Source: Burkholderiales bacterium (GTDB lineage: Bacteria; Pseudomonadota; Gammaproteobacteria; Burkholderiales; Burkholderiaceae_C). From it: a stretch of 43,760 nt of DNA. The DNA lies in the NCBI GenBank assembly GCA_003963005.1, contig RXJW01000091.1, positions 1 to 43,760 of the forward strand, read 5' to 3'. Within the stretch, counting starts at the first letter, position 1, and each line of letters starts with the position of its first letter. Below are positions 17,985 through 26,975 of the stretch, in pieces. The notes under the pieces were generated by a model that was not told where the DNA came from, ran no database searches, and saw nothing but the letters and a program-made list of their open reading frames with translations. A program made the translations under genes and the position numbers.

Positions 17985-18506
17985 ATGACGACTGCATCCA
18001 ACTCCCGTCGCTGGGCCACCCCGGTGGTCATGGCCAGCTTTGCCTTCATGGCCGCCACAGGCGTGCTGATGTTCTTTCACTGGCATTCGCCGCTGCAGAA
18101 GGAACTGCACGAGTGGCTCGGCTGGGCGCTGGTGACGGCCGTGCTGCTGCACGTGCTGTCCAACGTGGCCGCGTTCAAGCGGCATTTCGCCGGGCAGCGA
18201 CTGGCGGCGGTCCTGCTCGGTGCGGTGCTGCTGGTCGTGGCGGGCACGTCCTTCATCCGGCCGGCCGAGAGCAAGGGGGGCTCGGTGTCCGCGGTGGCGG
18301 TGCAGGCTCTGGCCAAGGCGCCGCTGCCGGCGCTGGCGCAGGTGTTCGGGCTGTCGACCGCTCAGGCCCGGCAAGCCTTGTCGGCGGCAGGCCTGGATCT
18401 GCCGCAGGACAGCTCCACGCTCGACGCCGCCGCCCAAGGCCAGCGCGAGCGCATCGGCAAGGGCCTCAAGGCGCTGGCCGCTGCCCTGCCGACCGGCAGC
18501 CGCTAG
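17985..18506 (+). CDS. DUF4405-like membrane protein
   Basis: A 173-residue protein with three membrane helices (about residues 10-30, 43-62 and 77-95) and a soluble Ala/Leu-rich tail. Features typical of DUF4405/cytochrome-b-like proteins are FMAATGVLMFFHWH, LHEWLGWALVTAVLLHVLSNVAAFKRHF, with membrane histidines that could bind heme. The function is not known. The frame allows an ATG at 17913 (197 residues), but the extra 24 residues look unstructured. ATG 17985 places the first helix as in relatives. A terminator-like hairpin follows at 18517. Confidence 0.65.
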   Translation: MTTASNSRRWATPVVMASFAFMAATGVLMFFHWHSPLQKELHEWLGWALVTAVLLHVLSNVAAFKRHFAGQRLAAVLLGAVLLVVAGTSFIRPAESKGGSVSAVAVQALAKAPLPALAQVFGLSTAQARQALSAAGLDLPQDSSTLDAAAQGQRERIGKGLKALAAALPTGSR

Positions 18507-18516
18507 CCCGGTCGGC

Positions 18517-18544
18517 GGGGCCTCCTAGAATCCGGCCCCTTTTT
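18517..18544 (+). terminator. Probable rho-independent terminator
   Basis: GGGGCC at 18517-18522 pairs with GGCCCC at 18534-18539 across an 11-nt loop and is followed directly by five T. It lies 11 nt after the DUF4405-like gene stop. The loop contains TAGAAT, which could alternatively be a -10 box for the ParB-like gene starting at 18569, but no good -35 was found at the right distance. Confidence 0.5.
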
Positions 18545-18568
18545 GCCCCGCCTGCGCTTCCGGCTCCC

Positions 18569-19393
18569 ATGGACATCGTCGTCAACGAAGAACTCAAGGC
18601 CTACATCGACCCGCTGACGCCCGAGGAGGACGAGGCCCTGGAGCGCAGCCTGCTGGCCGAGGGCTGCCGCGATGCGCTGGTGCTTTGGGGCCAGGTGCTC
18701 GTGGACGGGCACAACCGCTACCGCCTGTGCATGAAGCACGGCCTGCCTTTCCAGACGGTGCAGAACCCCCGCTTCCAGTCGATGGAAGACGTGCACCTGT
18801 GGATGATCGAGCAGCACCTCGGGCGGCGCAGCCTGTCGGACTACCAGCGCGGCGTGCTGGCGCTGCGCAAGCGCGAGATCGTGGCGGCGCGCCGTGCGCG
18901 GCGCGTGGCGGTCGAGTCGGGCGCGGCGCCTGCCGAGGTGCCCGTGGAAGCCCAAGCGCCAGCGCCATCGCCGGTGCCGCCGCAAGACAGCCTGGACTCG
19001 CGCGAGGCACTGGCCAAGGCCGCGCGCCTGAGCAGCAGCCAGGTCGTGCTGATCGAGAAGATCCAGAAGCAGGGCGCGCCGGCGTTGGTCGCGGCAGTCA
19101 AGGCGGGCGTCGTGTCGATCAATGCGGCGGCAGCCGTCGCGACCTTGCCCGCCGAGGAACAGGCCGCCGTGGCCGCCGCAGGTGCCGACGAACTCAAGCA
19201 GGCGGCCAAGCGCGTGCGCGAATCGAGGCGTCGCGCGCCGGCGCCCGTGAGCGAGTCGGCCCAGGAAGCAGCGGCCCCGGGCTTCGGCGACTCGGACCCC
19301 ACCGTGGAGGCGCTGCAGCAGCGGGTCGCCGCCCTCGAAGCCGAGAACGCTGCCTTGCGCGCGGAACTTGCCGCGCTGCGTGCGGCCGCCTGA
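18569..19393 (+). CDS. ParB-like protein (partition/replication-related), solitary
   Basis: A 274-residue protein with a ParB/Srx-type N-terminal domain. LTPEEDEALERSLLAEGCRDALVLWGQVLVDGHNRYRLC matches the ParB nuclease-like fold with its DGHNRY motif. VHLWMIEQHLGRRSLSDYQRG follows, as in plasmid replication/partition-related proteins. The middle is Pro/Ala-rich. Residues about 150-220 are helical and may bind DNA. The end (VEALQQRVAALEAENAALR) is a coiled coil suited to dimerisation. There is no parA or parS nearby and no plasmid feature, so its role is unclear. ATG 18569 gives the domain its full length. Confidence 0.75.
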   Translation: MDIVVNEELKAYIDPLTPEEDEALERSLLAEGCRDALVLWGQVLVDGHNRYRLCMKHGLPFQTVQNPRFQSMEDVHLWMIEQHLGRRSLSDYQRGVLALRKREIVAARRARRVAVESGAAPAEVPVEAQAPAPSPVPPQDSLDSREALAKAARLSSSQVVLIEKIQKQGAPALVAAVKAGVVSINAAAAVATLPAEEQAAVAAAGADELKQAAKRVRESRRRAPAPVSESAQEAAAPGFGDSDPTVEALQQRVAALEAENAALRAELAALRAAA

Positions 19394-19399
19394 AGCGCG

Positions 19400-20212
19400 T
19401 CAGTCGCGGAAGGTCGGCGCGGCACCCTTGCCGGCCATCATCGCGCGGCTCAGGTCCTCGCTCATCAGCATCGCAGCATTCCACGTGGCGATGTAGTTCA
19501 GGCCATCCGCCACCGAGTGGTCGCGCGCGTAGTTGAGCTGCTCCTTGGTGCCGCGGATGGACAGCGGCGACTTGGCCGCGATGGAGGCTGCCAGCTCGTG
19601 CACGCCGGCCTGCAGCGCCTCGCGGCTGTCGAACACGCGGTTGACCAGCCCGATCTCGCGCGCCTCGGCCGCCTCCACGCGACGGCCGGTGTAGGCCAGC
19701 TCGCGCACCAGGCCCTGGCTGCCGATCAGCTTGGGCAGGCGCTGCAGCGTACCGACGTCGGCCACCATGCCGATGTCGATCTCCTTGATCGAGAAGTAGG
19801 CGTCGGCGCTGCAGTAGCGCATGTCGGCGCAGCAGATCAGGTCGATGCCGCCGCCCACGCAGGCGCCATGGATGGCCGCGAGCACCGGCTTGCGGCAGCG
19901 CTCCAGGCTGGTCAGCGTGTCCTGCATGTCCAGGATGACGCGGCGCAGCGCCTCGCGGGTGCGGCCGTCGCACGGGTCCTGGATCTGCGGCGCCAGGCCC
20001 ATCATCATGGCCAGGTCGATGCCGGCGGTGAAGTGGCGGCCTTCGCCTTCCAGCACGGCCACGCGCACCTCGGCCTGGGCGTCGAGCCAGTCGAAGGCCA
20101 GGCGGATGTCCTGCCACATCGTCGCGTTCATCGCGTTGGCCTTGTCGGGGCGATTCAGGCGCACGGTGGCGATGTGGTCCTGGACGGCAAGGGTGAGGGT
20201 TTCGAGTTGCAT
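19400..20212 (-). CDS. Crotonase family protein, probably dienoyl-CoA isomerase (ECH1-like)
   Basis: A 270-residue crotonase-fold enzyme. The oxyanion-hole segments are GRHFTAGIDLAMMMG and HGACVGGGIDLICCADMRY. The following KEIDIGMVADVGTLQRLPKLIG, with its acidic pair, is typical of delta3,5-delta2,4-dienoyl-CoA isomerases rather than plain hydratases. It would take part in beta-oxidation of unsaturated fatty acids. ATG 20212 gives the normal start. It lies only 4 nt downstream of the Doc toxin stop on the same strand, so it may be read from the toxin-antitoxin transcript. Confidence 0.85.
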   Translation of the reverse strand: MQLETLTLAVQDHIATVRLNRPDKANAMNATMWQDIRLAFDWLDAQAEVRVAVLEGEGRHFTAGIDLAMMMGLAPQIQDPCDGRTREALRRVILDMQDTLTSLERCRKPVLAAIHGACVGGGIDLICCADMRYCSADAYFSIKEIDIGMVADVGTLQRLPKLIGSQGLVRELAYTGRRVEAAEAREIGLVNRVFDSREALQAGVHELAASIAAKSPLSIRGTKEQLNYARDHSVADGLNYIATWNAAMLMSEDLSRAMMAGKGAAPTFRD

Positions 20213-20216
20213 GGGG

Positions 20217-20615
20217 TCAGCGTGGGGTGGTGTGCTCGCGCAGCCACTGGGCGAGCGTGGGTTCGTCGATGTCGCCGGCGGCGACGGCGAGCATGGTGAG
20301 CGTGGCGCTGGCATCGTCTGCCGTCAGTTCGGCGCCGTTGAGCACGAGGAAAAGTTCCATCGCGACGTAAGCCGTGCGCTTGTTGCCGTCAATGAAGGGA
20401 TGATTCTTGGCCAAAGCCACTGCATACGCAGCAGCCAGGTCGAAGACGTCCGGAGCTCCATAGAGCGCGAGATTCTGGGGACGGGCGAGGGCTGATTCAA
20501 CGAGGCCTTCATCGCGTGTGCCAGAGCCCCCGCCATGTTCTGCGAGTTGTTCCAGGTGAACTGCTTGCAGCACGTCGGCACTCAGCCAGCGCCATTGGCG
20601 TGGCGGGCGACTCAC
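20217..20615 (-). CDS. Death-on-curing (Doc/Fic fold) toxin
   Basis: A 132-residue toxin. The Fic-type motif HPFIDGNKRTA spans residues 72-82. The Lys in place of the Gly of true Fic AMPylators is characteristic of Doc, which phosphorylates EF-Tu. The rest (LALYGAPDVFDLAAAYAVALAKN) fits the Doc family, and the length matches. The start overlaps the antitoxin stop by 4 nt, the usual layout of a type II toxin-antitoxin operon with the antitoxin first. Confidence 0.9.
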   Translation of the reverse strand: MSRPPRQWRWLSADVLQAVHLEQLAEHGGGSGTRDEGLVESALARPQNLALYGAPDVFDLAAAYAVALAKNHPFIDGNKRTAYVAMELFLVLNGAELTADDASATLTMLAVAAGDIDEPTLAQWLREHTTPR

Positions 20616-20836
20616 TTGGCCAACTCGTGCAGCACCGCCCGGCGCTTCTTCATGATGTCTCGCGCCGCGTTCATCTGCTCTTCGAATTCCGGGCTGTAGG
20701 GCGTGAGCAGGACGCCATTGACGGCTTCGGAGAGGTACAGCACGTCTCCCTTCTCCACCTTCAGCCGCGCCAGCACCTCCTTGGGCAGGATGACGCCGAC
20801 GGAGTTGCCGATCTGGGTGAGTTTGAGTGCGCTCAT
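20612..20836 (-). CDS. AbrB/MazE-type antitoxin (SpoVT-AbrB DNA-binding fold)
   Basis: A 74-residue protein. MSALKLTQIGNSVGVILPKEVLARLKVEKGD is the swapped-hairpin AbrB DNA-binding domain. The C-terminal tail (EEQMNAARDIMKKRRAVLHELAK) should wrap around the Doc toxin. It is the first gene of the pair, so it is expected to autorepress at the palindrome just upstream. The start ATG 20836 is the only suitable one. Confidence 0.88.
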   Translation of the reverse strand: MSALKLTQIGNSVGVILPKEVLARLKVEKGDVLYLSEAVNGVLLTPYSPEFEEQMNAARDIMKKRRAVLHELAK

Positions 20837-20850
20837 GGCAGGCGGCCTGA

Positions 20851-20860
20851 CGTTATAACG
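20851..20860. promoter_or_regulatory. Palindromic operator candidate of the AbrB-Doc module
   Basis: The perfect 10-bp palindrome CGTTATAACG lies 14 nt before the antitoxin start, in a short AT-rich patch. On the minus strand it includes TATAAC, a good -10 box. A related partial copy (ACGTAAT) follows at 20862-20868, and an outer GGCGGC/GCCGCC pair flanks the patch. It fits an autoregulatory operator over the promoter. Confidence 0.5.
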
Positions 20861-20903
20861 AACGTAATACTAGCCGCCCGCTGTTGTGCGGACAAGGCAC
20901 CGG

Positions 20904-22253
20904 TCAGACCGGCACGAGGTCCGCCGCTCGGGCCACCGCGTAGCTGGTGGCCTGCGTGGGCACGTGCAGCATCCGGCCGCCTGGCACGCCCGGCAAGGTA
21001 CTCATTTCCGCCGCGCCAGCCGGGACGAGCCCGAGGAGCCGCTCCACGTGCAGGGCCACGGCGCCAGCGTCGCCCTGGAGCACCACGACGACACCTCCCG
21101 GTGTCGGCACGCCGCGCAGCGGAAGGTGGCGACCGCGCCAGGTCAGCGTCTGCTGGTGGGCATCCAGCGGGCCGCTGTCCACGACCGCCAGCACGTCATC
21201 GATGGGCAGCGCCGCCGTTCGGCCGGACTGGAAAATGAAATAGGGGCGGTCGTTGCTCGCGCGCGCGCTCTGGGCCTGGCGCGCGGCGCTGAGCGCCAGG
21301 GCCGACTCGGGCAGGGCGTCGAGCAGCTCGGGCACGCGCAGGGCCTGCACGGGACCGTCGTCGTCAGTCCACGCCTCCCCGCGCCAGGGCTGGGCGCCTG
21401 TTTCGGGCGCGACGGCCTGCATCGGGGCGGAAGTCATGCCCAGCAGTTCGTCGACCGGCAGGGCCAGTGCGCGGCCGCTGGCGTCCTGCACGACGAGGGC
21501 GAGCGGCGCCGTCGACGTCGATGACTGTCCCGTCAAGGCGCCCGCCTGCAGCACGGGCAACGTGCCGCCGCGCCATTCCGCGAAGCCGGCCGAGGCACCG
21601 CCGGGTGCCAGCCGCGTCTTGAGTGACGGCATCGGCATCAACTCGGCCACGTGGCGCATGTCCACGGCCAGACGGCGGCCCGCGACGAGCACCAGGGCCA
21701 GCCGCGGAGATGCCGTGGTGCTGCGACCGCTGTCGTCGCCCGCGTCACTCACGCGCGCTTGCGATGTGTCACACCAGAGCGCCAGCAGGCGCATCAGCCG
21801 CTGGGGTTCCAGCACGCAGACAGGCGGCTCGTCGGGCGCGTTCGCCGGCAGCACGGCATCGAACAGCTCCTCGGGATCGTCGCGGTGATGGATGCGTTGC
21901 ACGTGGGCCGCCGGCACGCGCCGCAGGCCCAGCACCTCGTCGACCTGGATCGCCAGGCGCTGTCCGCCCTGTTGGAGCGTCAGGTAGCAGGGCACCGGCT
22001 CGGTGACGGCCGTGACATCGCCGTCCGCACGGGCCGGCAGGGTGACCCAGCGACCCAGATCCACCACCGGCACCGGGCCCTGGGGTGTGGGCAGCAGACC
22101 CGTGACGGCCCCCTGGCGGCGGGGCAGTTGGGTCAGGGCCTCACGACTGGCGTGGGCGCCCGCCACCCACGCGGCCGGCACCCCGAGATGCAAGCCGCCG
22201 ATGCGCGCCAGCACGAAGGGCTGATGCCCGCCGACCGTCGGGGCGGTGCTCAT
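20904..22253 (-). CDS. Protein with three CheW-like domains
   Basis: A 449-residue soluble protein made of three CheW-type SH3-like folds. The first covers about residues 10-165 ([18 protein letters not shown]... [14 protein letters not shown]). The second covers about 190-310 ([21 protein letters not shown]... [10 protein letters not shown]). The third covers about 335-449 ([23 protein letters not shown]... [12 protein letters not shown]). CheW domains couple receptors to the CheA kinase. A three-domain version is unusual. Its start overlaps the receptor gene stop by 4 nt, so the two proteins probably form one signalling unit. No cheA is in the window. Confidence 0.82.
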   Translation of the reverse strand: MSTAPTVGGHQPFVLARIGGLHLGVPAAWVAGAHASREALTQLPRRQGAVTGLLPTPQGPVPVVDLGRWVTLPARADGDVTAVTEPVPCYLTLQQGGQRLAIQVDEVLGLRRVPAAHVQRIHHRDDPEELFDAVLPANAPDEPPVCVLEPQRLMRLLALWCDTSQARVSDAGDDSGRSTTASPRLALVLVAGRRLAVDMRHVAELMPMPSLKTRLAPGGASAGFAEWRGGTLPVLQAGALTGQSSTSTAPLALVVQDASGRALALPVDELLGMTSAPMQAVAPETGAQPWRGEAWTDDDGPVQALRVPELLDALPESALALSAARQAQSARASNDRPYFIFQSGRTAALPIDDVLAVVDSGPLDAHQQTLTWRGRHLPLRGVPTPGGVVVVLQGDAGAVALHVERLLGLVPAGAAEMSTLPGVPGGRMLHVPTQATSYAVARAADLVPV

Positions 22254-23965
22254 GCGCGTTGGCCGAGGGCGCTGGCCTGCAGTTGGCGGAGCAACTCGGC
22301 CGCCTCGCGCGTGGCCTGCGACTGGCTTTGCGTGGCGGTGTGGATGCCCTGGGCCGCGTCGCTGCCCGAGCGCACGGAGTCGAGGATGCGGGAGAAGGCG
22401 TTCTCGGCCTCGTGCGTGAGGCGGCTGCCGTCATCGACGCGGCCGGCCGTGGCACCCACCAGCATCGCGATCTGGCGCGCGGCACCGGCGGATTTCTCAG
22501 CCAGCTTGCGCACCTCGTCGGCCACCACCGAGAAGCCCATGCCGTGTTCGCCGGCGCGGGCTGCCTCGATGGCTGCGTTGAAAGCGAGCAGGTGCGTCTG
22601 GTTGGCGATCTGGCCGATCGTCTCGACCATCTGCTGGATGTCCCGCGAGCTGCGCTGCATCTCGTCGATGGCCTCACGGGCCTGGGTCAGCAGGGCCGAG
22701 CCCGCCTGGGCCTGGCCGACACTGGCCTGCGACTGCCCATTGGCGTCCTGCGCGCTGCGGGCGATGCCGTCGATCGAGCCGCTCAGGTCGGACAGCACCT
22801 GGGTCATCGCGCCGATCTTGCTCGCGACCTCCTGCTCGCGGCGGACGTGGTCGGTCACGTCCGTGGCCACCTTCATCACACGGGTCGGGCGGCCCAGGGG
22901 GTCCAGGATGGGGTTGTAGGAGGCTTCGATCCAGACCTCGGCGCCGAGCTTGCCGCGGCGCTTGAAGCGGCCGGCGGCGAAGCGACCGGCGTGGAGGTCG
23001 GCCCAGAACTCCCGGTACTCGCGCGACTGCGCATGGTCGGGCTCGCAGAACAGGCTGTGGTGCTGGCCGCGGATCTCCTCGAGCGTGTAGCCCATCGCGC
23101 GCAGGAAGTTGCTGTTGGCGTCCAGCACACGCCCCTGCAGGTCGAAACTGATGACCGCGGCGGAGCGGCTGATCGCGGCGAAGCTCGATTGGGCGTCTGT
23201 CGCGGCGAGCTTCTGCGCCGTCACGTCCAGGGCGATCTTGACGATCTTGCGCGGCTTGCCCTCGGCGTCGAGGATGGGGTTGTAGGAGGCCTGGATCCAG
23301 ACCTCCTGGCCCGTTCGGCTCAGGCGTCGGTATTCGCCGGTGCGGTACTCGCCACGCTGCAGCGATGCCCAGAAGTGCAGGTAGTCGGCCGACTGCGCCT
23401 CTTCAGGGCTGCAGAACATCCGGTGATGGCGCCCCACGACCTCGTCGGCCTGGTAGCCCAAGGTGCGCAGGAAGTTGTCGTTGGCGGCCAGCACGCAGCC
23501 GTTGAGGTCGAACTCGATGACGGCTTGCGAGCGCTGCAGCGCGGCGTCGCGGGCCAGCAGGTCGGCATGGGCCATGGCGCTCTCCCGCGTGTCCAGGGCC
23601 AGCTCGAGCCACATGGGAGGCGTGCCTTCAGGCCCGGGCAAGGGCAGATGCGCGAGGCTCGGCCAGATGGACTGGCCATCGGCACGCACGCGGCGCGCCG
23701 CGCGCGGCGTCTCCTGGACACACTCGCCACGGCGCCAGGCCGGGCGTTCGGGCGCAGGGAGCTGTTCCTCCTCGGGGCAGAGCAGCGCATGCGGCTGGCC
23801 CACCAGGGCTTCACGGCTGTAGCCGAGCAGGGTCAGCATCGCGGGCGAGGCGTCGAGGATGAGGCCATCGGCGTCGACCGTGAGGGTGGCCAGGCTGTCG
23901 ACCGTCAGTGCGGGGCGGGTGCGAGCCGTGTCCGGCGAGTTCAGATGGGGCAGGTCAGAGCGCAT
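22250..23965 (-). CDS. Soluble methyl-accepting chemotaxis protein with three PAS domains
   Basis: A 571-residue receptor without membrane helices or HAMP domain, similar in build to BdlA. PAS1 (residues about 24-140) is divergent. PAS2 (about 145-260) and PAS3 (about 265-385) are close copies sharing HHxxFC, the EVWI(Q/E)ASYNPILD segment and a final (K)xAxDVT. Residues 390-571 are the MCP signalling domain, including the hairpin tip with [18 protein letters not shown]. It likely senses a cytoplasmic signal such as redox, with cofactor unknown. It is transcribed divergently from ureE and is the first gene of a two-gene unit with the CheW protein. Confidence 0.9.
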   Translation of the reverse strand: MRSDLPHLNSPDTARTRPALTVDSLATLTVDADGLILDASPAMLTLLGYSREALVGQPHALLCPEEEQLPAPERPAWRRGECVQETPRAARRVRADGQSIWPSLAHLPLPGPEGTPPMWLELALDTRESAMAHADLLARDAALQRSQAVIEFDLNGCVLAANDNFLRTLGYQADEVVGRHHRMFCSPEEAQSADYLHFWASLQRGEYRTGEYRRLSRTGQEVWIQASYNPILDAEGKPRKIVKIALDVTAQKLAATDAQSSFAAISRSAAVISFDLQGRVLDANSNFLRAMGYTLEEIRGQHHSLFCEPDHAQSREYREFWADLHAGRFAAGRFKRRGKLGAEVWIEASYNPILDPLGRPTRVMKVATDVTDHVRREQEVASKIGAMTQVLSDLSGSIDGIARSAQDANGQSQASVGQAQAGSALLTQAREAIDEMQRSSRDIQQMVETIGQIANQTHLLAFNAAIEAARAGEHGMGFSVVADEVRKLAEKSAGAARQIAMLVGATAGRVDDGSRLTHEAENAFSRILDSVRSGSDAAQGIHTATQSQSQATREAAELLRQLQASALGQRA

Positions 23966-23987
23966 GACGACGTTCGCAACAGGGTTA

Positions 23988-24004
23988 TTTCGATAGTTTC
24001 GATA
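23988..24004 (-). promoter_or_regulatory. Direct repeats in the MCP-ureE divergent region
   Basis: TTTCGATA occurs at 23988-23995 and 23997-24004 (period 9 bp) within the most AT-rich stretch of this divergent region, 22-40 nt upstream of the MCP start. This is the likely promoter/operator area for the receptor gene and perhaps for ureE. No regulator can be assigned. Confidence 0.35.
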
Positions 24005-24122
24005 TTAATGATCAAATAGGCGAAGGCAATGGCATCGTTTCCAGAGGTCGCGCCAATCGTGCGAAATTGGCGGGATGACCGCGGCAGCGCCGGTGGCGGC
24101 TGACCGGCGGATACTTCGGGCC

Positions 24123-24791
24123 ATGATCCATGCCACCAAACGCATTGCCGGCGGCGCCGGCCTGGCCGCCGTGCTCGTCAAGCGCGCGCCCGTGCTCGAA
24201 CTCGACTGGGACACCCGCAGCAAGAGCCGCTTCTCGGCCACCGATTCCACCGGCCGCGAGATCGGCGTCGTGCTGCCACGCGGCACCGCGCTGCGCGGCG
24301 GTGACGTGCTGGTGGCCGAAGATGGCTCGCTGCTGCGCGTCGTGGCCTCGCCCCAGCCCGTGCTGCAGGTGCGCCATTGCCGCGAGCACGGCTCGCCCTT
24401 CGACCTGTTGCGGGCCGCCTACCACCTCGGCAATCGGCATGTGCCGCTGGAATTGCAGCCCGAGTTGCTGCAGTTCGAGCCCGACCCGGTGCTGGCCGAC
24501 ATGCTGCGCCGCCAGCACCTGATCGTCACCGAGGCGCAGGCGGCGTTCGAGCCGGAAGGCGGCGCGTATGGCGAGGGCGCGGGTCATGGCCCTCATCACG
24601 GCGAGCATGACCACGACCACGGTCATGCGCACGGTCACGCGCACGCGCATCACGACCACGCGCACCACGATCACGCCCACGCCCACGCCCACGCCCATGC
24701 CCCCGTGCCGTCCGGCAAGCCGGTCGGCATCCCGGTCAAGGCGCAAGACGCCGGGCATGTGCACGGCCCTGGCTGCGGCCACGACCACTGA
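24123..24791 (+). CDS. ureE: Urease accessory protein UreE (nickel chaperone)
   Basis: A 222-residue metallochaperone. The N-terminal peptide-binding domain (LVKRAPVLELDWDTRSKSRF) is followed by a metal-binding domain with YHLGNRHVPLEL, which holds the conserved nickel histidine. The last 65 residues contain about 24 histidines, mostly in His-Ala and His-Asp alternation, and end GCGHDH. This is a nickel store like that of Klebsiella UreE but longer. ATG 24123 is chosen as the family start; the frame extends 48 nt upstream without similarity. The stop overlaps ureF by 1 nt. Confidence 0.94.
   Translation: MIHATKRIAGGAGLAAVLVKRAPVLELDWDTRSKSRFSATDSTGREIGVVLPRGTALRGGDVLVAEDGSLLRVVASPQPVLQVRHCREHGSPFDLLRAAYHLGNRHVPLELQPELLQFEPDPVLADMLRRQHLIVTEAQAAFEPEGGAYGEGAGHGPHHGEHDHDHGHAHGHAHAHHDHAHHDHAHAHAHAHAPVPSGKPVGIPVKAQDAGHVHGPGCGHDH
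24672..24695 (+). repeat. Tandem CACGCC hexamers encoding the His-Ala tail of UreE
   Basis: Four perfect copies of CACGCC lie in tandem, followed by a variant CATGCC. They encode repeated His-Ala. Such a short in-frame repeat can gain or lose units by slippage without a frameshift, changing the number of nickel-binding histidines. Confidence 0.75.
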
Positions 24792-25470
24792 TGCGCTCTG
24801 CCGGCGATGCCTCGCTGCTTCACCTGCTGTGGCTGGCGAGCCCTGCGCTGCCGGTGGGCGGCTTCAGCTACTCGGAGGGCCTCGAAGCTGCGGTGGACGC
24901 GGGTGTCGTGCATGACGAAACCAGCGCCGGCGACTGGCTGCTGAACCAGCTCGAACTTGTGCAGGCCCGGGCCGAGTTGCCGGTGGCCGCCGCCGCCCAC
25001 GCCGCGACCCTGTCGCTCGACGTCGGCCGGCTCACGTCCCTCAACGACTGGGTGCTGCAGGCCCGCGAGACCAGCGAAAGCCTGCAGCAGACCCAGCAGA
25101 TGGGCCGCAGCCTGCTCGTGTGGCTGCAGGGTCTGGTGCCGGACGCGGCCGTGCTGCCCTTGCTGCAGTCACTCAAGCCCGCACCGACCTGGCCGGTGGT
25201 CATGGGCGCCGCGGCGGCGTCGCGCGGCGCGGCGCTGGAGCCGGCACTGCAGGCCATCGCCTTCGGCTGGGCCGAGAACCTCATGCAGGCGGCCGTGCGC
25301 TGCGTGCCGCTCGGCCAGACGGCTGGCCAGCGCCTGCTGGCACGGCTCGTGCAAGTCATTCCGACAGCCGTGGCCACTGCCTTGGCCGCGTCCGAGCCCA
25401 TGGCGTTCTCGCCGCTGCTCGGCGTGCATGGCGCCCGCCACGAAACCCAGTATTCACGCCTCTTCCGCTC

Positions 25471-25474
<4 letters not shown>
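24791..25474 (+). CDS. ureF: Urease accessory protein UreF
   Basis: A 227-residue helical protein that joins UreD and UreG on apo-urease and gates GTP-driven nickel insertion. [27 protein letters not shown] is the UreF signature. The end has [20 protein letters not shown], conserved at the C-terminus of UreF. It overlaps ureE by 1 nt (TGATG) and ureG by 4 nt, so translation is coupled. Confidence 0.95.
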
Positions 25475-26110
<636 letters not shown>

Positions 26111-26118
<8 letters not shown>

Positions 26119-26965
26119 GCCTGCCCTGGCGGGTGGGCCGGTCCGCTGGCCGGCACGCCTCACTCTGAGTGCCACACGCGACGGTGACGCGACGCGTGTG
26201 CACGCGCGCCACGACGGGCCGCTGCGCCTGCTCAAGACGCTCTACCCGGACGGCCCGGGCATCGCGCAGGCGGTACTTGTGCATCCGCCGGGGGGCCTCG
26301 TTGGCGGGGACCGTCTCGACATCGACATCGACGTGCAGGCCGGTGCCCACCTGCTCGTCACCACGCCGGCCGCCACGCGCTTCTATCGTTCCGTCGCGGG
26401 CGAGGCGGCGCAGGTCGTCCACGCCCGCGTGGGGGAGGGCGCCCGGCTCGAGTGGCTGCCCCAGGAGACCCTGGCCTACCCCTCCTGCGAGGCGCGCAAT
26501 GAAGTGCGATTGAGCCTGGCCTCCGGCGCCAGTCTCTTCGCGACCGAAGTGCTGGGACTCGGCCTGCCCGCGGCCGGCGAGCCGTTTGACCGTGGGCGCA
26601 TGCTGCAGCACCTGGAGATCACCGGGCAGTGGCTGGACCGCGGGCGGCTGGATGCGGCGGACGCCGCGCTGCTGCGCGGCCCGTGCGGGCTGGATGGCCA
26701 TGCGGTCCTCGGCACGCTCGCCTATGCCCAGACCACGCCCGTGGACGGCGCTGCGGCGCTGCTGGACGATGCGCGGGCCTTGCTGCACGAGGTGCCCCGT
26801 GCCGGCGTGACCCTGCTGCAAGGGCCCCGTGGCGCCGTGCTGCTGGCGCGGGTGATCGGGGATGAGGTCGAAGCGGTCACGCAGGCCTTGCGCCGTGTGC
26901 GCGCGCTGTGGCGTCAGCGGCTGTGGGCCTTGCCGACCTCGGACCCGCGGATCTGGGCCACCTGA
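26111..26965 (+). CDS. ureD: Urease accessory protein UreD
   Basis: A 284-residue scaffold protein of the nickel-loading complex. [32 protein letters not shown] and [14 protein letters not shown] are diagnostic for UreD. In most gene clusters ureD comes first, ahead of ureABC; here it is last, after ureG. The start appears to be TTG 26111, which overlaps ureG; no later ATG or GTG preserves the N-terminal strand. Its end is 10 nt from the convergent TerC-family gene. Confidence 0.94.
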
Positions 26966-26975
26966 GGCCCGTCGA

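Noticed and set aside
24672..24695. CACGCC array considered as an iteron or regulatory repeat
   Set aside because: It lies inside ureE in frame and is explained by the His-Ala coding tail.
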